Assembly: GCA_035048815.1 (NCBI GenBank)
Contig: JAUCBN010000034.1
Coordinates: 8,596,737 to 8,660,736 of the forward strand
DNA from: Abelmoschus esculentus
Taxonomy: Eukaryota; Streptophyta; Magnoliopsida; Malvales; Malvaceae
Length of the DNA stretch: 64,000 nt
Reading direction: 5' to 3'
Part shown: positions 1 to 12,503 of the stretch, piece after piece
Numbering within the stretch: the stretch's first letter is position 1
Layout of the letters: every line of letters begins with the position of its first letter
Notes under the pieces: generated by a model
The model's database searches: none
The model's input: the letters and a program-made list of their open reading frames with translations, nothing else
Told to the model about the DNA's origin: nothing
Made by a program: the position numbers and the translations under genes

Positions 1-411
1 AAAGCTATTAACTATTAAAAATTAAAAGAGATGTTGATTTGGAAGTTAAATAAACTTGTATAATTATATATTTGGTTTTCACTAATTATAAATTCTATCA
101 ATTTAATCATAATTTTAATTTAATTATTCAACAAGATCATGACATATGCCAATGTATTATAATTGACCTAACTTAAAAAATTTGTTACATTTTTATAATT
201 CAAATACATCTAAAAATTACGTCCCTTATATACGTAATGATAAAGTGACATAATTGTCACAATAAAAAAATATAGGGACCCAATCTTGGCTTTGTGAAAT
301 AGATAACCAAATTGTAAATTGACTCATGGTACAATGATTTGTGTTGAATTTTGCTAGTTACTTTTATACTAAAAATTATAGTAATATACTTTTTTTTTCT
401 TTTTGTGCCAA
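1..411. other. AT-rich intergenic DNA
   Basis: I see no gene here. The sequence is AT-rich and has short open frames without recognisable domains. The first 30 bases resemble bases 24446-24478, but the similarity does not extend. Confidence 0.6.
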
Positions 412-475
412 TAATTCGTAGCAGCACATTGGTTAATATTCTTGTTGAATTCCAGGTTAAAATCCCAGATGTGAA
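412..475 (+). repeat. tRNA-like module (degenerate)
   Basis: This is a degenerate copy of a module found several times in the window. Here the module has an acceptor-like start (TTCGTAG), a D-arm/A-box-like stretch (about 421-436), and a T-arm/B-box-like stretch in which CCAGGTTAAAATCCC can pair end to end. It may be an old tRNA-derived repeat (SINE head) or a tRNA pseudogene. A second, shorter partial copy follows at about 527-556. Confidence 0.4.
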
Positions 476-604
476 ATTTTTTTCATTCTTTTTCTTTTAT
501 CTTTTAGTTTTAGATTTTGTGTCTATAATCCGCAGTAGCTTGACCTTTGATCCAGGACATCTGCATGAAATTCGACTCGGACACATCCAAATACGTACAT
601 ATTT

Positions 605-860
605 TGTATAGTGTATGAGTGTATGAGTGTGTGGTGATGAGTGTAGATGTGTATGTGCTGCACCATTCACTCTTTGGTTCTTGGTTAGGTAGAGTGACGG
701 TTAGGATTTGTTAGTGTCGTTACACTCATCTTACCAGCATCTAATCTTGTATAAATACACCAATTATCTAAGGAGAATATTATGATTAATCAATAATACT
801 AAATGAGTGTACCGTCTCTCTTTCTCCCCTTTCTTCAATGGTAATTCTGAGATTTTTACA
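605..860 (+). repeat. 5' LTR of Copia element 1
   Basis: This matches the 3' LTR at 5872-6147 and the LTR at 11480-11748 along most of its length. It has a TATA-like box (TATAAATA at 750-757) that is also present in the other two copies. It ends in TTTTACA directly before the primer-binding site. The left edge is uncertain by about 20 bp. Confidence 0.8.
750..757 (+). promoter_or_regulatory. TATA-like box in Copia LTR
   Basis: TATAAATA lies about 100 bp before the LTR end. It is conserved at 6015-6022, and at 11626-11633 as TATAAATG, as expected for the LTR's own promoter. Confidence 0.5.
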
Positions 861-874
861 TGGTATCAGTCACT
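861..874 (+). other. Primer-binding site of Copia element 1
   Basis: TGGTATCAGTCACT abuts the 5' LTR. The first nine bases match the usual plant initiator-tRNA-Met primer site (TGGTATCAGAGC) and the rest has diverged. Confidence 0.7.
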
Positions 875-1277
875 ATCAAAGATTTTGAGTGTCATCCATT
901 GTGATGCTTCTCTGTGGTGATTCTGTGATAGTTTCTCATGGTATCGTCTTCTCTCCTAACTAATTTCTCGTTTCTTACTTCTCTTTATTCCTTTTTGCGT
1001 TGATCTTCATGTCACTTGAATTGCATCTTTCACTGATTTCAATTTATGTGACTTTTATGTTTAGGTTCTCTTTTAGTTTCAGTGAAACTTTTTTCTCTGG
1101 TTGATTTCCTTCAATCTAAATGTCATTAAGTTTTCAGGATTATCCTTCTTGATGGTAAGCTTACTAACTCGTAACGACTCATTGGATGCAGAATTAGACT
1201 AGTGATCTGTGTGATATCTTTATGATCTTAAGTTGCGTTTTCTCTAAACTCTTTCGTTCAGTAGAGCATTCGAGTGA

Positions 1278-4200
1278 ATGGGTTCTGTTGTGATTTCTGA
1301 TTTTTCTTTAGAGTTTATTTTTATCTCTCTGCCTATCAATTGTTTGTTAAAATGTCAAATGGTGATTCGGTACATGCAATTTCTCGTTCTACTTCTAGTT
1401 CAGTTTCAATTGTCTCTAATGTTTAATGACTTCAACAAATACCTAAACATGATATGGTCAAGCTATCTGATAGTACTTATATTCTCTGAAAGCATCAAGT
1501 AAACTTCATAATTGATTGCTATGGTTTAATTAGTTTTATCGTTGATGATACTGCTACAACTGTTTCAACAAGATAGTCTACCTATACATGTTAATCTTAT
1601 TGTTCATCGTAGTGAAGTTTCTAGTATGGGTAAAGAGGATTTTCATGATAGCATTCCTTTTTAGAGCACCCATTTTTAGTCCTCTTTTCAATAATAGTAA
1701 AAAAGTACTCTAGAGGTCGAGGTAATCAGTATGACTCTAACAGACTTCAATGTCAGGTATGTAGCCGAATAAGGCACAATAAAATATCAAGGTGTTGTTG
1801 GCACCATCAATACTTCTTAGGAATAGAATACTCAAGTGCAGAATAGTAATCCTAATTTGATTAACCATGCTCAAGCTTATAATCATTTTGCTGAATATGT
1901 GCATAATTTTTCTTATAATATTTAACATGGAGTTCAACATAGAATGAATTTTTCTTACCCTTCAATGTTAAGTCTTCCAGGGACATCAAGACCTAGTTCT
2001 CAGTCTGGTGGGAATCAAGATTCTCAGTTTGCAGGTCTATATATGACTGCTTTTACTCAGAATAGTCAAGGTTTTTCTTTACCAGTTAGTTTTCCTTCAG
2101 GTTCTGTGGTTTTTTTTATTCTCTTCAGGTGGCTTAGGAACAAATATATCTTGTGTCCAGATTTTAGAGCTTCACATCTCCTCTGATCAATTAAATCTTC
2201 AATCAGGTATGATTTACAAAGTTAATAATTCTCTTTTAATGAGAAATGAGACAGGAATTGCAATTAAACATATTGGACAAAGGTGTATATCTATTGTTGT
2301 GAAACCTTTAATTTTAACAAATTTGTTTCATGTTCTTGATATTAAATAAAATTTATTGTCTATTTCTCAATTGAATTGAGACAATAATATTTTGTTTAAA
2401 TTTAATAAAATTGGGTGTTGTATAATGGATGTCCCGACCCAGAAAGTGTTAGTAGAAGGGATGCTCATTCCTGAAGGCTTGTACTAAAATTTTCCATCTA
2501 CTGATTCTCAATTTTTTCAGAATACACATGCTGAGTTGAACAATGTTTCTAAATTTGATGATATTCTTGATTTGTGGTACAAGCGATTGGGGCACCCCTC
2601 TAATTGTGTTCTTTAATATGTGCTTAATTCTTATAGTATAATTTTTAGTTTAAATAAAAAGTCACATGTATGTGTTGCATCTTTACAAGGGAAAGAACAT
2701 AAACTTCCCTTTTCAGATTCTTTGACTGAATATAAAAAAACTTTTGAATTTGTTGTTTCCGATGTTTGGGGTCCAACTCCAATAAATTTAAATGATTTTT
2801 TCTACTATGTCTCTTTTATTGATGTATATAATAGGTACAACTGGTTGTATTTAGTTAGAAAAGGTATGAAATTGCTCAATGTTTCACTACTTTCTACAAA
2901 CTATTAAAGGTTAAATTTGGTGACAAGATTAAATCTCTACAAATATATAGAGGTACAAAGTATGTCTCCCTTAAAAATTGATTGATTTTAAATGGGGTTC
3001 AACATCGAATTTTCTGTCCATACACTTTATAGCATAATGGAAAAACATAAAGAAAACATAGACATGTGGTTGGAACTGGTCTCACATTGTTGGCATAAAC
3101 TGAATTACCTTTGAATTTTTGTAGTTATGCTTTCACAACAATAGTGTTTCTGAAAAATTGATTACTTACAAAAGTTTTGGTGGAAAATCACCATATGAAA
3201 AACTTTATCATAAGGTACCAGATTACTCAAGGTTTCAAGTTTTTGGTTGTCCTTTATTTCCTTACATGAGACCCCTATAATCAACATAAATTTGATTTTA
3301 AAACTAAAAAAATGCGTGTTTCTAACATATAACTCCTCTCATAAGGGTTATAATTGTTTAGATGTTGATGAAAGAATAATTATGTCTAGACATGTAGTGT
3401 TTGCTAAAGATGTCTTTTCTTATCTAGAGAACATCATAAGGCTACTCCTAAATTTAGTAGTCTTCATGGCTTACCTTTATTGTTATCCTCCTTTTTGGAT
3501 TGTGCCAATACTATTCATCAAGATAAAACTGATCAAAAAAGAGGAGGCACTAATTTATCACAACAAGAAAATGGTACTCAACAAGGATTAGACAGTGAGC
3601 TACCGCAACAAGGTCATGTTACTCGACAAGAATTAGGTATTGATATCCATACCCTATGCCTTGTTCCCCAAATTTCTCTTTCAACAGTAATTAGTATCAA
3701 GCTGCTTACCAAACTACTCATCAAGATAGTGTTGTTCAACAAATGTTAAACACTGGGTTAATGCAGCAAGAGAATGCTACTCAGCAAGGAGTAGGCACTA
3801 AGCTTCCACAGCCTAGGCCTTGCTCACCAAATGTCTCTTTCAACAATCATTATTCAAAAACTAGTTTAAAATTAAGAACTGATACAACATCAAGATCTTC
3901 TTCACATACTGTATTTTCTGATCAACATCAACAACCTCTATCCTTAATAAGGTGCACTGTTTTGTTCAACAAATGTTAAACACTGGGTTTATGCAACAAG
4001 AGAATGCCACTCAGCAAGGAGTAGGCACTAAGCTACCATGGCCTAGGCCTTGCTCACCAAATGTCTCTTTCAATAATCATTATTCAAAAATTAGTTCAAT
4101 ATTAAGAACTGATATAACATCAAGGTCTTGTTCACATATTGTATTTTCTGATCAACATCAACAACCTCTGTCCTTAATAAGGTGCAATGTTTTGAGGGGA

Positions 4201-5620
4201 AATGGAGGTGCTTCAAAGGATGATCTAGAGCACTTTTTTTTAAATCCTGAAGAGGCTACAGGAAATATGGGATTTTCATAAAATAAAGGCTCTCACTTTT
4301 CAAGAAATGTATATTTTCTTTTTACACAACAAGGTCCTGATAATGTTACACAATCCTCTCCTCCAAGTATTGTGACTAGATTATAAGAGCACTCAATTTC
4401 AGATAACCATGGTGAAAAAGGTATATTTGTTCCTTAACAATCTACTCTAGAGCAAATTCTAATTCATAAAAACTCTCATTTCATGATTACTCGAAGCGAA
4501 AATGGAATCTATTAACAAAAGGCACATCAAGTAGTTTTTCTTGATGCTGATATAAAACCTTCAAAAATAAAGGAAGCTATGCTTAGTCCTCACCGAAAAG
4601 TAACATCTCAAGTTGAATATGATGTTTTTGTTCAAAATAAAACGTGGTCCTTGATTTCCCTGCCCTTAAACAAAAAACCTGTAAGTTGTAAATGGATTTT
4701 TAAGGTGAAAAGGAATGTTGATGAAATTGTGGCTCGTTACAAGGTTAGGTTGGTTACTAAAGGATTCTTACTAGAGGCAAGAGTTGATTATCATGAATTT
4801 TTTAGTCCTATAGTCAAACATGCTACAGGTCGTACTATTGTTTCTTTGGCTGTAACCAGAGGTTGGTTTTTGAGACAAATTGATGTTAATAATACCTTTC
4901 TTAATGGTGAATTAGAAAAAAATTTATTTTAGAGTTGTTATATCATCATGGTTTTGACATAGAAAGGAGTTTTCCTACACCCATTGTGTCCATTTGTAAG
5001 TTTTCTACACTTGATGGGGATCCCATATAAAATAATACAAAATATAAAAGTATTGTTGAATTTTTACAATATGTGAATATAACAAGGTCTGAGATAGCTT
5101 TTGTAGTAAATAAAGCTTTTTAATATATAAAAAATCTCTAAGAGACTCACTTTAACGTTGTTAAAAGTATTTTGCATTATTTATAAGAAACAATTAACTA
5201 TGGTTTAAGGTTTTTTGTACACTCTCGATTGTTTATTAAAGGGTTTGTTTATGAAAATTAGGTGTCTGACTCTGATGATAGATGTTCTATATCTGGGTTT
5301 TGTATTTACTTTGCTGGTAATCTTGTTTCTGGGGTCATGTAAACAACAAGTTGTCTCTCGAACCATGACTGAAGTTGAATATAGAAGTGTAGCTTTTTCA
5401 ATCGCTAAAATGATATTGCTTCAAGCTTTGTTACAAGAATTGCAGGTTGTTGTTGATGGCACCCCTGTGCTCTGGTGTGATAATTCAAGGGTAGTTGTTA
5501 TTTCAACGAATTTTGTTATGCACTCTAAGTTCAAACATGTTGAGCTTGATTTGTATTTAGTTCGAGAATAAGTAGCTGCTGATAAACTAGATGTAAATGA
5601 GGTTACAGTTGTCTAATTTT
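1278..5620 (+). pseudogene. Copia gag-pol remnant (element 1)
   Basis: This is a broken polyprotein. Around 1745-1800 a zinc-knuckle-like CQVC...H...C run is readable, marking the gag end. From 2560 to 2900 comes the gag-pre-integrase and integrase start, with CVASLQGKEHKLPF and the SDVWGP motif holding the first catalytic Asp. Integrase remnants continue to about 3440. Reverse transcriptase appears at 4579-4932 (CKWIFKVK, HEFFSPIVKHATGRT) but breaks off before the catalytic YVDD region. RNase H remnants follow at 5215-5570 (LWCDNSRVV). Multiple stops and frameshifts make it non-functional. The order integrase then RT identifies the Copia superfamily. Confidence 0.85.
3731..4190 (+). repeat. 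230-bp tandem duplication inside Copia 1
   Basis: Two direct copies (3731-3960 and 3961-4190) both begin TTGTTCAACAAATGTTAAAC and encode the same Gln/Ser-rich linker (ENATQQGVGTKLP, then RPCSPNVSFNNHYSK). Copia 2 has a single copy near 9110-9340, so the duplication arose in copy 1 after the two copies separated. Confidence 0.9.
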
Positions 5621-5871
5621 TTCATTTGTAGTTGTTAGTTATTATTGTTACTTTTTTGTACTTTGCACTTAGTTTTTTGTTTTCAAGAAAGTTATCTTGA
5701 AATTTATGAGAGCATAAGAAATATAGTACAAAAGAAAGAAAAAAGGTTTCTCTTTGCAGGTAAAAGTTGAAGTTTTCAAGAGTTGTTGCAGGTTTTATTT
5801 TTCTCCAAGTAAGGATGTCACAACAAGCTTTCGAGAAAATAGAGGGAATGAAGAAGTATAAGATAGATAGG

Positions 5872-6147
5872 TGAGTATTGAGTATAGGTTAGGACTGTAC
5901 GAGTGTATGGTGATGAGTGTAGCTATGTAATGTGTTGTACCATTCACCCGTTGTTGGTTAGGTAAAGTGACAATTAGGATTTGTTAACACTCAGCCTACC
6001 AGCATCTAATCTTGTATAAATAAACCAGTTCTATAAAGAGAATATTACGGATAATCAATAAAACTTAATGAGAGTATCATCTCTCTTTCCTCTCATTCCA
6101 TTCTCTCTTTCTCCCCTTTGTTCAATGTTGATTCTGAGATTGTTACA
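5872..6147 (+). repeat. 3' LTR of Copia element 1
   Basis: It starts TGAGTATTGAG after a purine-rich run (AAGAAGTATAAGATAGATAGG) and ends GTTACA. It carries the TATAAATA box at 6015. It is nearly collinear with 11480-11748. Confidence 0.8.
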
Positions 6148-6906
6148 ATACATGTTAGCATTTCTTAATATGAGAGATTACCAAAGGATTCTTGTGGCTT
6201 AACAACACTATATTGCATGGTTATACCGAATTAAATAAGTGATTAACATTTTGAAAGGTTTAAATAGAATAAAAAGTGACATGTTAACATAAATATTCAG
6301 TTCCTTCTTAAGCTATGCTACATTTCTGAGTAAATGAATTTGTTTCGGTTTACAACTACTTCAAATTTTGTTTTCTAGTTTACAACATGGTTTAAAGTCG
6401 ATCTATTATCAATGATCATGATTCTGCAAATAATAATTTTTATGACCATGTCTTCTATCCTTACGTGCTGCATCAGGCAACCCTGATTCTAAATCAACTA
6501 TATGGAGATCGTTCTATATACGACCATGTGTGCCTTGTCGACGGAATGAAACAGATGACCATTTGTAGTGCCATCACCATGGTCATGGAATGGACGAATT
6601 TAGGCATGGAAAGATTATAAGTTTGATTCGAATAGGAAATCGGCTTGCGAAACCGACAACTAAGATGGAAGGCTTTAATGCAATGGACTAATAGGAAAAC
6701 CTCCTACCACATTAGTCCAAGCTACACTTCAAGGGCGATAAAGACAAGTTAAATTTCTAATACGTTAGCCTGTTCGACGGTCACAACCATCCCGTTTCAG
6801 TCAACACGAGGCCTTTTTCACTTAAATGTTTTATCGGAGGCTACTCGAAAAACCTGAATATCTTGCGCCCTTAAGAACTTCAAGTTGTCAGCAAGAATGG
6901 AGAAGT

Positions 6907-7477
6907 CGTCGCTTGCAAAAGCGCTTGCTTCATATTTGACATCGATTCGTTTTTTTGCAAACATGAATATGGGACAACGAAAAAATGAAAACCTAGTTTT
7001 TATTCAAAGATATTCAAGAATGCTTGCCCATGTTATTATAGCTATGCCTTTGACATGCTTTCACAATGGGTGAATTATGTCTCAAAAGAATATGTTATAA
7101 CTTTTTGTCCTTGAGCTTGGTGGACTGGTCAGGCTTCCATATAGATTTGTTATTTTTTAGTGTTTTGGAGATGAAAATTTCAATGTTATTTAAATTATAC
7201 ATTTATTATTACATTAATATGAAATTAATCTGATTTATAGGTAATTTTTTATGCTATTGTTAATTTTGATTGTTAAAATATTTTATTTTCTTGTATATCC
7301 ATTGTGTCGTCTCAAACATTATAATATTTTCATTCTAGTATAGGTTTCACGGGGATAGAATGAGTATAAGATTAAAAATTAAATATATCTTTATTCATCA
7401 ATATACATGATAAATATATTTTAAAACTTAATTATATCTTTATCCATCAACTCAATTTCACTTATATATATTTTAAA
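6907..7477. other. AT-rich intergenic DNA
   Basis: No gene is recognisable. The frame at 6885-7073 straddles the end of the duplicated block and has no known domain. The rest is low-complexity AT-rich sequence. Confidence 0.5.
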
Positions 7478-7760
7478 AAATATCACTCACGAAATAACAA
7501 TTTCTCGAATTTTATCCTTTTAAATGTTCTGTATGCGATGAAAGTCTGATGGATAAATATTTCTTATTTTTTTTGTATGAATTAATTATAATGAATTAAG
7601 AAAGAAGTATGACAGGGATTAGTTATAATAGATTTTTCCATAAAAATTAGTTAATTATAACATATTTGCTACTAAAACATTACTATATATAAATAATGTT
7701 GCGTCACCATATTATCAAATCTGCAGTAGTGCAAAAGTTAAAATTCTCTTTTGAATTTCT
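7478..7760 (+). repeat. Tail of ARF-array repeat unit, with tRNA-like module
   Basis: This matches the 3' part of the array units at 13360-13640 and 15290-15570, including the stretches reading TATGCGATGAAAGTCTGATG and GTTGCGTCACCATATTATCA. It ends inside the tRNA-like module (7718-7760) exactly where Copia copy 2 begins, so the duplication junction falls here. It lies about 5.5 kb away from the main array. Confidence 0.85.
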
Positions 7761-7779
7761 TGTTTAAATTTCTTGTTAT

Positions 7780-10700
7780 TGGGTGTTGTGTAAAGGATCT
7801 CCCGACCCAGAAGATGTTAGTAAAAATAATGCTCACTCTTAAAGGTTTGTATCAACTTTTTCCATCTACTGATTCTCAATGTTTTTTTAGATTACACATA
7901 TTGAGTTGAATAATGTTTCTAATTCTGATGAGATTTTTGATTTGTGTTACAAGCGTCAGGACACCCCTCTGATTGTGTTCTTCAATATGTACTTAAGTCT
8001 TACAGTATAGTTTTTTTGTTTAAATAAAAGGTCACATGGTATGTGTTGCATGTTTACAAGGGAAAGCACATAAACTTCTCTTTTCAAATTCTTTGACTAA
8101 ATACAAATAAACCTTTGAATTTTTTATTTCGGATCTTTGGAGTCCAGTTCCAATAAAATTTAAATTTTTTTCTACTATGTTTATTTTATTGATGTATATA
8201 GTAGGCACACCTGATTGTATTTAATTAAAAAAAAGTCTGAAATTGCTCAATGTTTCACTAGTTTTTACTAACTAGTAAAGGTTCAATTTGGTAAGAAGAT
8301 TAAAGCTCTACAAACAGATAGAGGTACAAAGTATGTCTCCTTTAAAAATTAGTTGATTTTAAATGAGGTTCAACATAGAATTTCCTATCCATACACTTTA
8401 GAGCAAAATGGGAAAGTAGAAAAAAAACACAGACATGTGGTTGAAACTTGTCTCACATTGTTAGCATAGGTTGAATTACCTTTGAAGTTTGAGAGTCATT
8501 CTTTCACAACATCAGTGTTTATGATAAATCAATTACCTACAAAAGTTTTGAAGAAAAAATTACCAAAATCACCATTTAAACAACTTTATCATAAGGTACC
8601 AGATTACTCAAGGTTTAAAATTTTTGGTTGTGCTTGCTTTCCTTACATGAGATCCTATAATTAATATATATTTGATTTTAAAACTATTTTTTTTCTAGGA
8701 TATAACTCCTCTCATAAGGGTTATAATTGCTTAGATGCTAATGGAAGAATAATTATGTCTAGACATTTAGTGTTTGCTGAAGATTTCTTTCCTCATCTAG
8801 AAGAATATCATAACGCTACTATTAATTTTGGTAGTCATCAAGTTATACCTTTATTGTTACCCTCGTTTGTGAATTGTGCCAATATTACTCATCAAGATAA
8901 AACTGATCAACAAAGAGTAGGCACAAATTTATCACAACAACAAGATAATGCTACTCAACAAGGATTAAACATTGATTTACCACATCAAAGTCATGTTACT
9001 CGACAAGAATTTGACACTGAGATATCACAGTTTATGTCGTGTTCCCCAAATTTCTCTTTAAACAGTCATTAGTCTCAAACTACTCATCAAGCTACTCATC
9101 AAGATATTGTTGTTCAAAAAATATTAAACACTGGGTTAATACAACAAGAGAATGCTACTTAGCAAGGAGTAGACACAAAGCTACCACAACTAGGCCTTGT
9201 TCACCAAATGTCTCTTTTTAGAAACATCAGTCAAAAACTAGTTTAAAATTAAGAACTGATGTAACATTAAGGTCTTCTTCATATATTGTATTTTCTAATC
9301 AATATCAACAACCTCATTCCTTCATAAGGTGCACTGTTTTGTGGGAAAATATAAGTGTTTCAAATAATGTTCCAGAGCAGTTTTTAAATTCTGAAGAGGC
9401 TGAAGGAAAAATGGGTTTTTAAAAAAAATAAAGGATCTCACTTTAAAGATAATGAATATTTTCTTTTACACAATAAAGTCTTGATAATGTAACACATCCC
9501 TCTCGTCCAAGTGTTGTGACTAGATTACAAGAGCACTCAATTTTAAATAATCATGGTGAAAGAGGTATGTTGTTTCCTCAATAATCTACTCTAGAACAAG
9601 ATCCAGTTCATAAAAACACTCATTTCGTGGTTATTCGAAGAAAAATGGAATCTATAAATCAAGGGCATATCAAATTGTTTCTCTTGATGTTGATACAAAA
9701 CCTTCAACAATAAAGGAAGCTATGCTTAGTCCTTACTGAAAAGTAGCATCTCACGCTAAATATGATGTTCTTACTCAAAATAAAACGTGTTCCTTGGTTC
9801 CTCTATCCTTAAACAAGAAACCTGTAAGTTGCAAGTGGATTTTTAAGGTTAAAATGAATGTTGATGAAATCTTTGCTCGTTACAAGTTTAGGTTGGTTGC
9901 TAAAGGATTTCTACAAGAGGCAGGAGTTGAGTATCATGAAGTTTTTAGTCCTTTTGTCAAATATGGTACAGTTCGTACGATTCTTGCTTTGGCTGTAACC
10001 ATGGGTTGGGTTTTGAGACAAATTAATGTTAATAATACCTTTCTTAATGATGAATTAAAAGAGAAAGTGTACATGATTCAACCTCCAGGGTATGAGAAAG
10101 GAGGTTCCAAACTTGTCCGTAAATTGAATAAGGCTATCTATGGTCTAAAACAAGCACCTCGTGCATGGTTTGAATCTTTAAGGTCCTACTTAGTGTGTGC
10201 TGGTTTTTGCCTCACAAAGTCTGATACATCTTTATTTGTCAAGAAAACACAAACAAGTATAGTTTATCTTTTGGTTTATGTTGATGACATTATTCTTATT
10301 GGAAATGATGTTAAATAAATTCAGTATGTTGTAGACAATTTGAATCAAGTCTTCTCCTTAAAAGACCTTGGAATGTAAACTATTTTTTTGGCATTGAAAT
10401 CAGCTATCATTCTAGAGAAATCTTTGTCAATAAAAAGATATATTTCAAATTTGTTATATTATCATGGTTTTGACATAGCAAGGAGTTTTCCTACACTCAT
10501 GGTGTCCAATTGTAAGTTGTCTACGCTTTATGTGGATCCCGTAAAAAATGTTACAAAATATAGAAATATTGTTGGATTTTTACAATATGTGATTATAACA
10601 AGGTCTGAGGTAGCTTTTGTAGTAAATAAAGTTTTTCAATATATGCAAAATCCCAGAGAGACTCACTTTAACGCTATTAAACTTATTTTGCGTTATTTAT

Positions 10701-11225
10701 AAGGAACAATTGACTATGGTTTAAGGTTTTCTTCTCACTCTAGGTTATCTATTAAGGGTTTACTGATGCAAATTAGGGGTCTAACTCTGATGGACGTTCT
10801 ACATCTGGATTTTGTATTTACTTTGCTGGTAATCTTGTTTCTTGAAGGTCTTGTAAACAACAAGTTGTCTTTCGATCCATGAATGAAGTTGAATATAGAA
10901 GTGTAGCTTGAGCAACCGCTAAGATGATATATGGCTTCAAGCTTTGTTACAAGAATTGTAGGTTGTTGTTGATGGCATCCATGTGCTACGGTGTGATAAT
11001 TCAAATGTTGTTGTTATTTCAACAAATCTTGTCAATCACTCTAAGTTCAAAATTATTGAGCTTGATTTGTATTTAGTTCGAGTACATGTAGCTACTGATA
11101 AATTGGAGGTAAATGAAGTTTCATTCTACGATGAAGTAGCAGATATATTGACAAAGCCCTTTTTTTCTCCAAGCTTTCATCGACACAGGAACAAACTTAT
11201 TGTTGTTCCTCTTTCAGTTCTCTAA
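7780..11225 (+). pseudogene. Copia pol remnant (element 2)
   Basis: The gag-pre-integrase/integrase remnant at 7900-8800 includes the MSRHLVFAEDFFPHLEE region after the integrase core. The best-preserved piece is reverse transcriptase at 9794-10318, 174 residues, reading CKWIFKVK near the start, then IYGLKQAPRAWFE and the catalytic YVDDIIL (YVDD codons at 10277-10288). RNase H remnants follow at 10388-11220, with CDNSNVVVISTN near 10990. Several stops and frameshifts separate these parts, so it cannot encode an active polyprotein. It is collinear with element 1 and shares the Ser/Gln-rich linker once. Confidence 0.88.
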
Positions 11226-11479
11226 TTTTTGTATCTATAGTTGTTAATTACTTTTGTTATTGTTCTCTACTTTTCACTTAATTTTTTTTTTTTAGAAAAA
11301 TTATCTTAAAATTTATGAGAACATGGGAAATATAGTACAAAAGAAATAAAAGAGGTTTCTCTTTGCAGGTTGAAGTTAAATCTTTAAGGACTGTTGCAGG
11401 TTGTAATTTTCTCCATGAAAGGATGTCACAACAAGGTTTCGAGAAAAAAGAGGGAATGAAGAAGTATAAGATAGATAGG

Positions 11480-11748
11480 TGAGTATTGAGTATATGGTAG
11501 GAGTGTGTGAATGTATGATGATGAGTGTAACTGTGTAATGTGCGGCACTATTCATCCTCTGGTTGTTGGTTGGGTAGAGTTAAGATTAGGATTGTTAACA
11601 CTGAGCCTACCAACATCTAATCTTGTATAAATGCACCGATTCTGTAAGGTGAATATTATGGTTAATTAATAAAACTAAATGAGAGTATTGTCTCTGTTTC
11701 CTCTCATTCTCCCAATATTTCTTCAATTTTGATTCTAAGATTGTTACA
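11480..11748 (+). repeat. 3' LTR of Copia element 2
   Basis: It starts TGAGTATTGAG, has a TATAAATG box at 11626, and ends GTTACA. It is followed by DNA homologous to that following the element 1 LTR. Confidence 0.8.
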
Positions 11749-12503
11749 ATACATGTCTGAATTTCTTAATATGGGAGATTAACAAATGATTCTTGTGGCC
11801 TTACAGCGTTATATTGTATGGTTATACCAAATTAAATAAGTGATTAAGAGTTTGAAAGGTTTACTTAGAATAAAAAGTGACATGTTAACGTAAATATTTA
11901 GTTCCTTTTAAGCTATGCTACATTTCTAAGTAAATGAATTCGTTTCGGTTTATAACTACTTCGAATTTTTTTTACTGGTTCACAACATGGTTCAAAGTCA
12001 ATCTGTTTTCAATGATCATGATTCTAAAAATAATAATTTTGAAGACCATATATTCTACCCCCAAGTGTTGCATCGGGCAACCCTACTTCTAGATCAACTA
12101 TGTGGAGATCTTTCATATAGGACTAGGTGTGCCTTGTCGCCGAAATGAAACAGATGACAATTTGTAGTGCCATGACCATGGTCATGGAATGTATGAACTT
12201 GGGAACGAACATATTGTAAGTTTGATTTGAATCGGAAATCGATTTGAGAAATTGACAATTATGTTGGAAGGATTCAATGTAATGGACTAATAGGAAAACC
12301 TTCTACCACATTACTCCAATCTGCACTTTGAGGCGATAAATGCAAGTCAAATTTCTAAGACTTAGCCTGGTTGACGGTTACAACTTTCCCGTTTCAGTCA
12401 AAATAAGGCATTTTTCACTTAAATGTTCCATCGGAGGTTGCTCGAAAAACCTGAACATCTTGCTCCCTTATGAACTTCAAGTTGTCAACAAGAATGGGAA
12501 AGT

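Larger units (their letters stand above)
605..6147 (+). mobile_element. Copia LTR retrotransposon 1 (decayed)
   Basis: Two related LTRs of roughly 260-276 bp (605-860 and 5872-6147) flank an internal region with gag-, integrase-, reverse-transcriptase- and RNase H-like remnants in Copia order. The 5' LTR is followed at 861 by a primer-binding site resembling the initiator-tRNA-Met type (TGGTATCAGTCACT). Frames are broken by many stops and indels. Compared with the second copy at 7761-11748, it lacks about 380 bp of the RT core and carries an extra 230-bp tandem duplication. No convincing target-site duplication was found. Confidence 0.85.
2393..6906 (+). repeat. Segmental tandem duplication, copy 1
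   Basis: This block matches 7761-12503. The homology starts within the Copia internal region (TGTTTAAATTT), runs through the 3' LTR, and continues for about 760 bp of non-element DNA (6148-6906 against 11749-12503). Shared flanking DNA means that both copies descend from one insertion duplicated together with its surroundings. The 6148-6906 part has no protein I recognise, and its short frames differ between the copies. Confidence 0.88.
7761..11748 (+). mobile_element. Copia retrotransposon 2 (5'-truncated)
   Basis: This is the second copy of the duplicated Copia element. It lacks the 5' LTR, the gag start and everything equivalent to 605-2392, beginning abruptly at an internal position. It keeps integrase, RT, RNase H and one 3' LTR (11480-11748). 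It retains the RT catalytic core that copy 1 has lost. Confidence 0.87.
7761..12503 (+). repeat. Segmental tandem duplication, copy 2
   Basis: This is the partner of 2393-6906. The offset is about 5.37 kb at the left edge. It shrinks across the 230-bp duplication of copy 1 and grows across the RT deletion of copy 1, so the two blocks are collinear apart from those indels. The right edge is near 12503, where the copies part after GTTGTCAACAAGAATGG. Confidence 0.87.

Noticed and set aside
1..33. Similarity of the window start to 24446-24478
   Set aside because: About 30 bp of AT-rich sequence with no extension.
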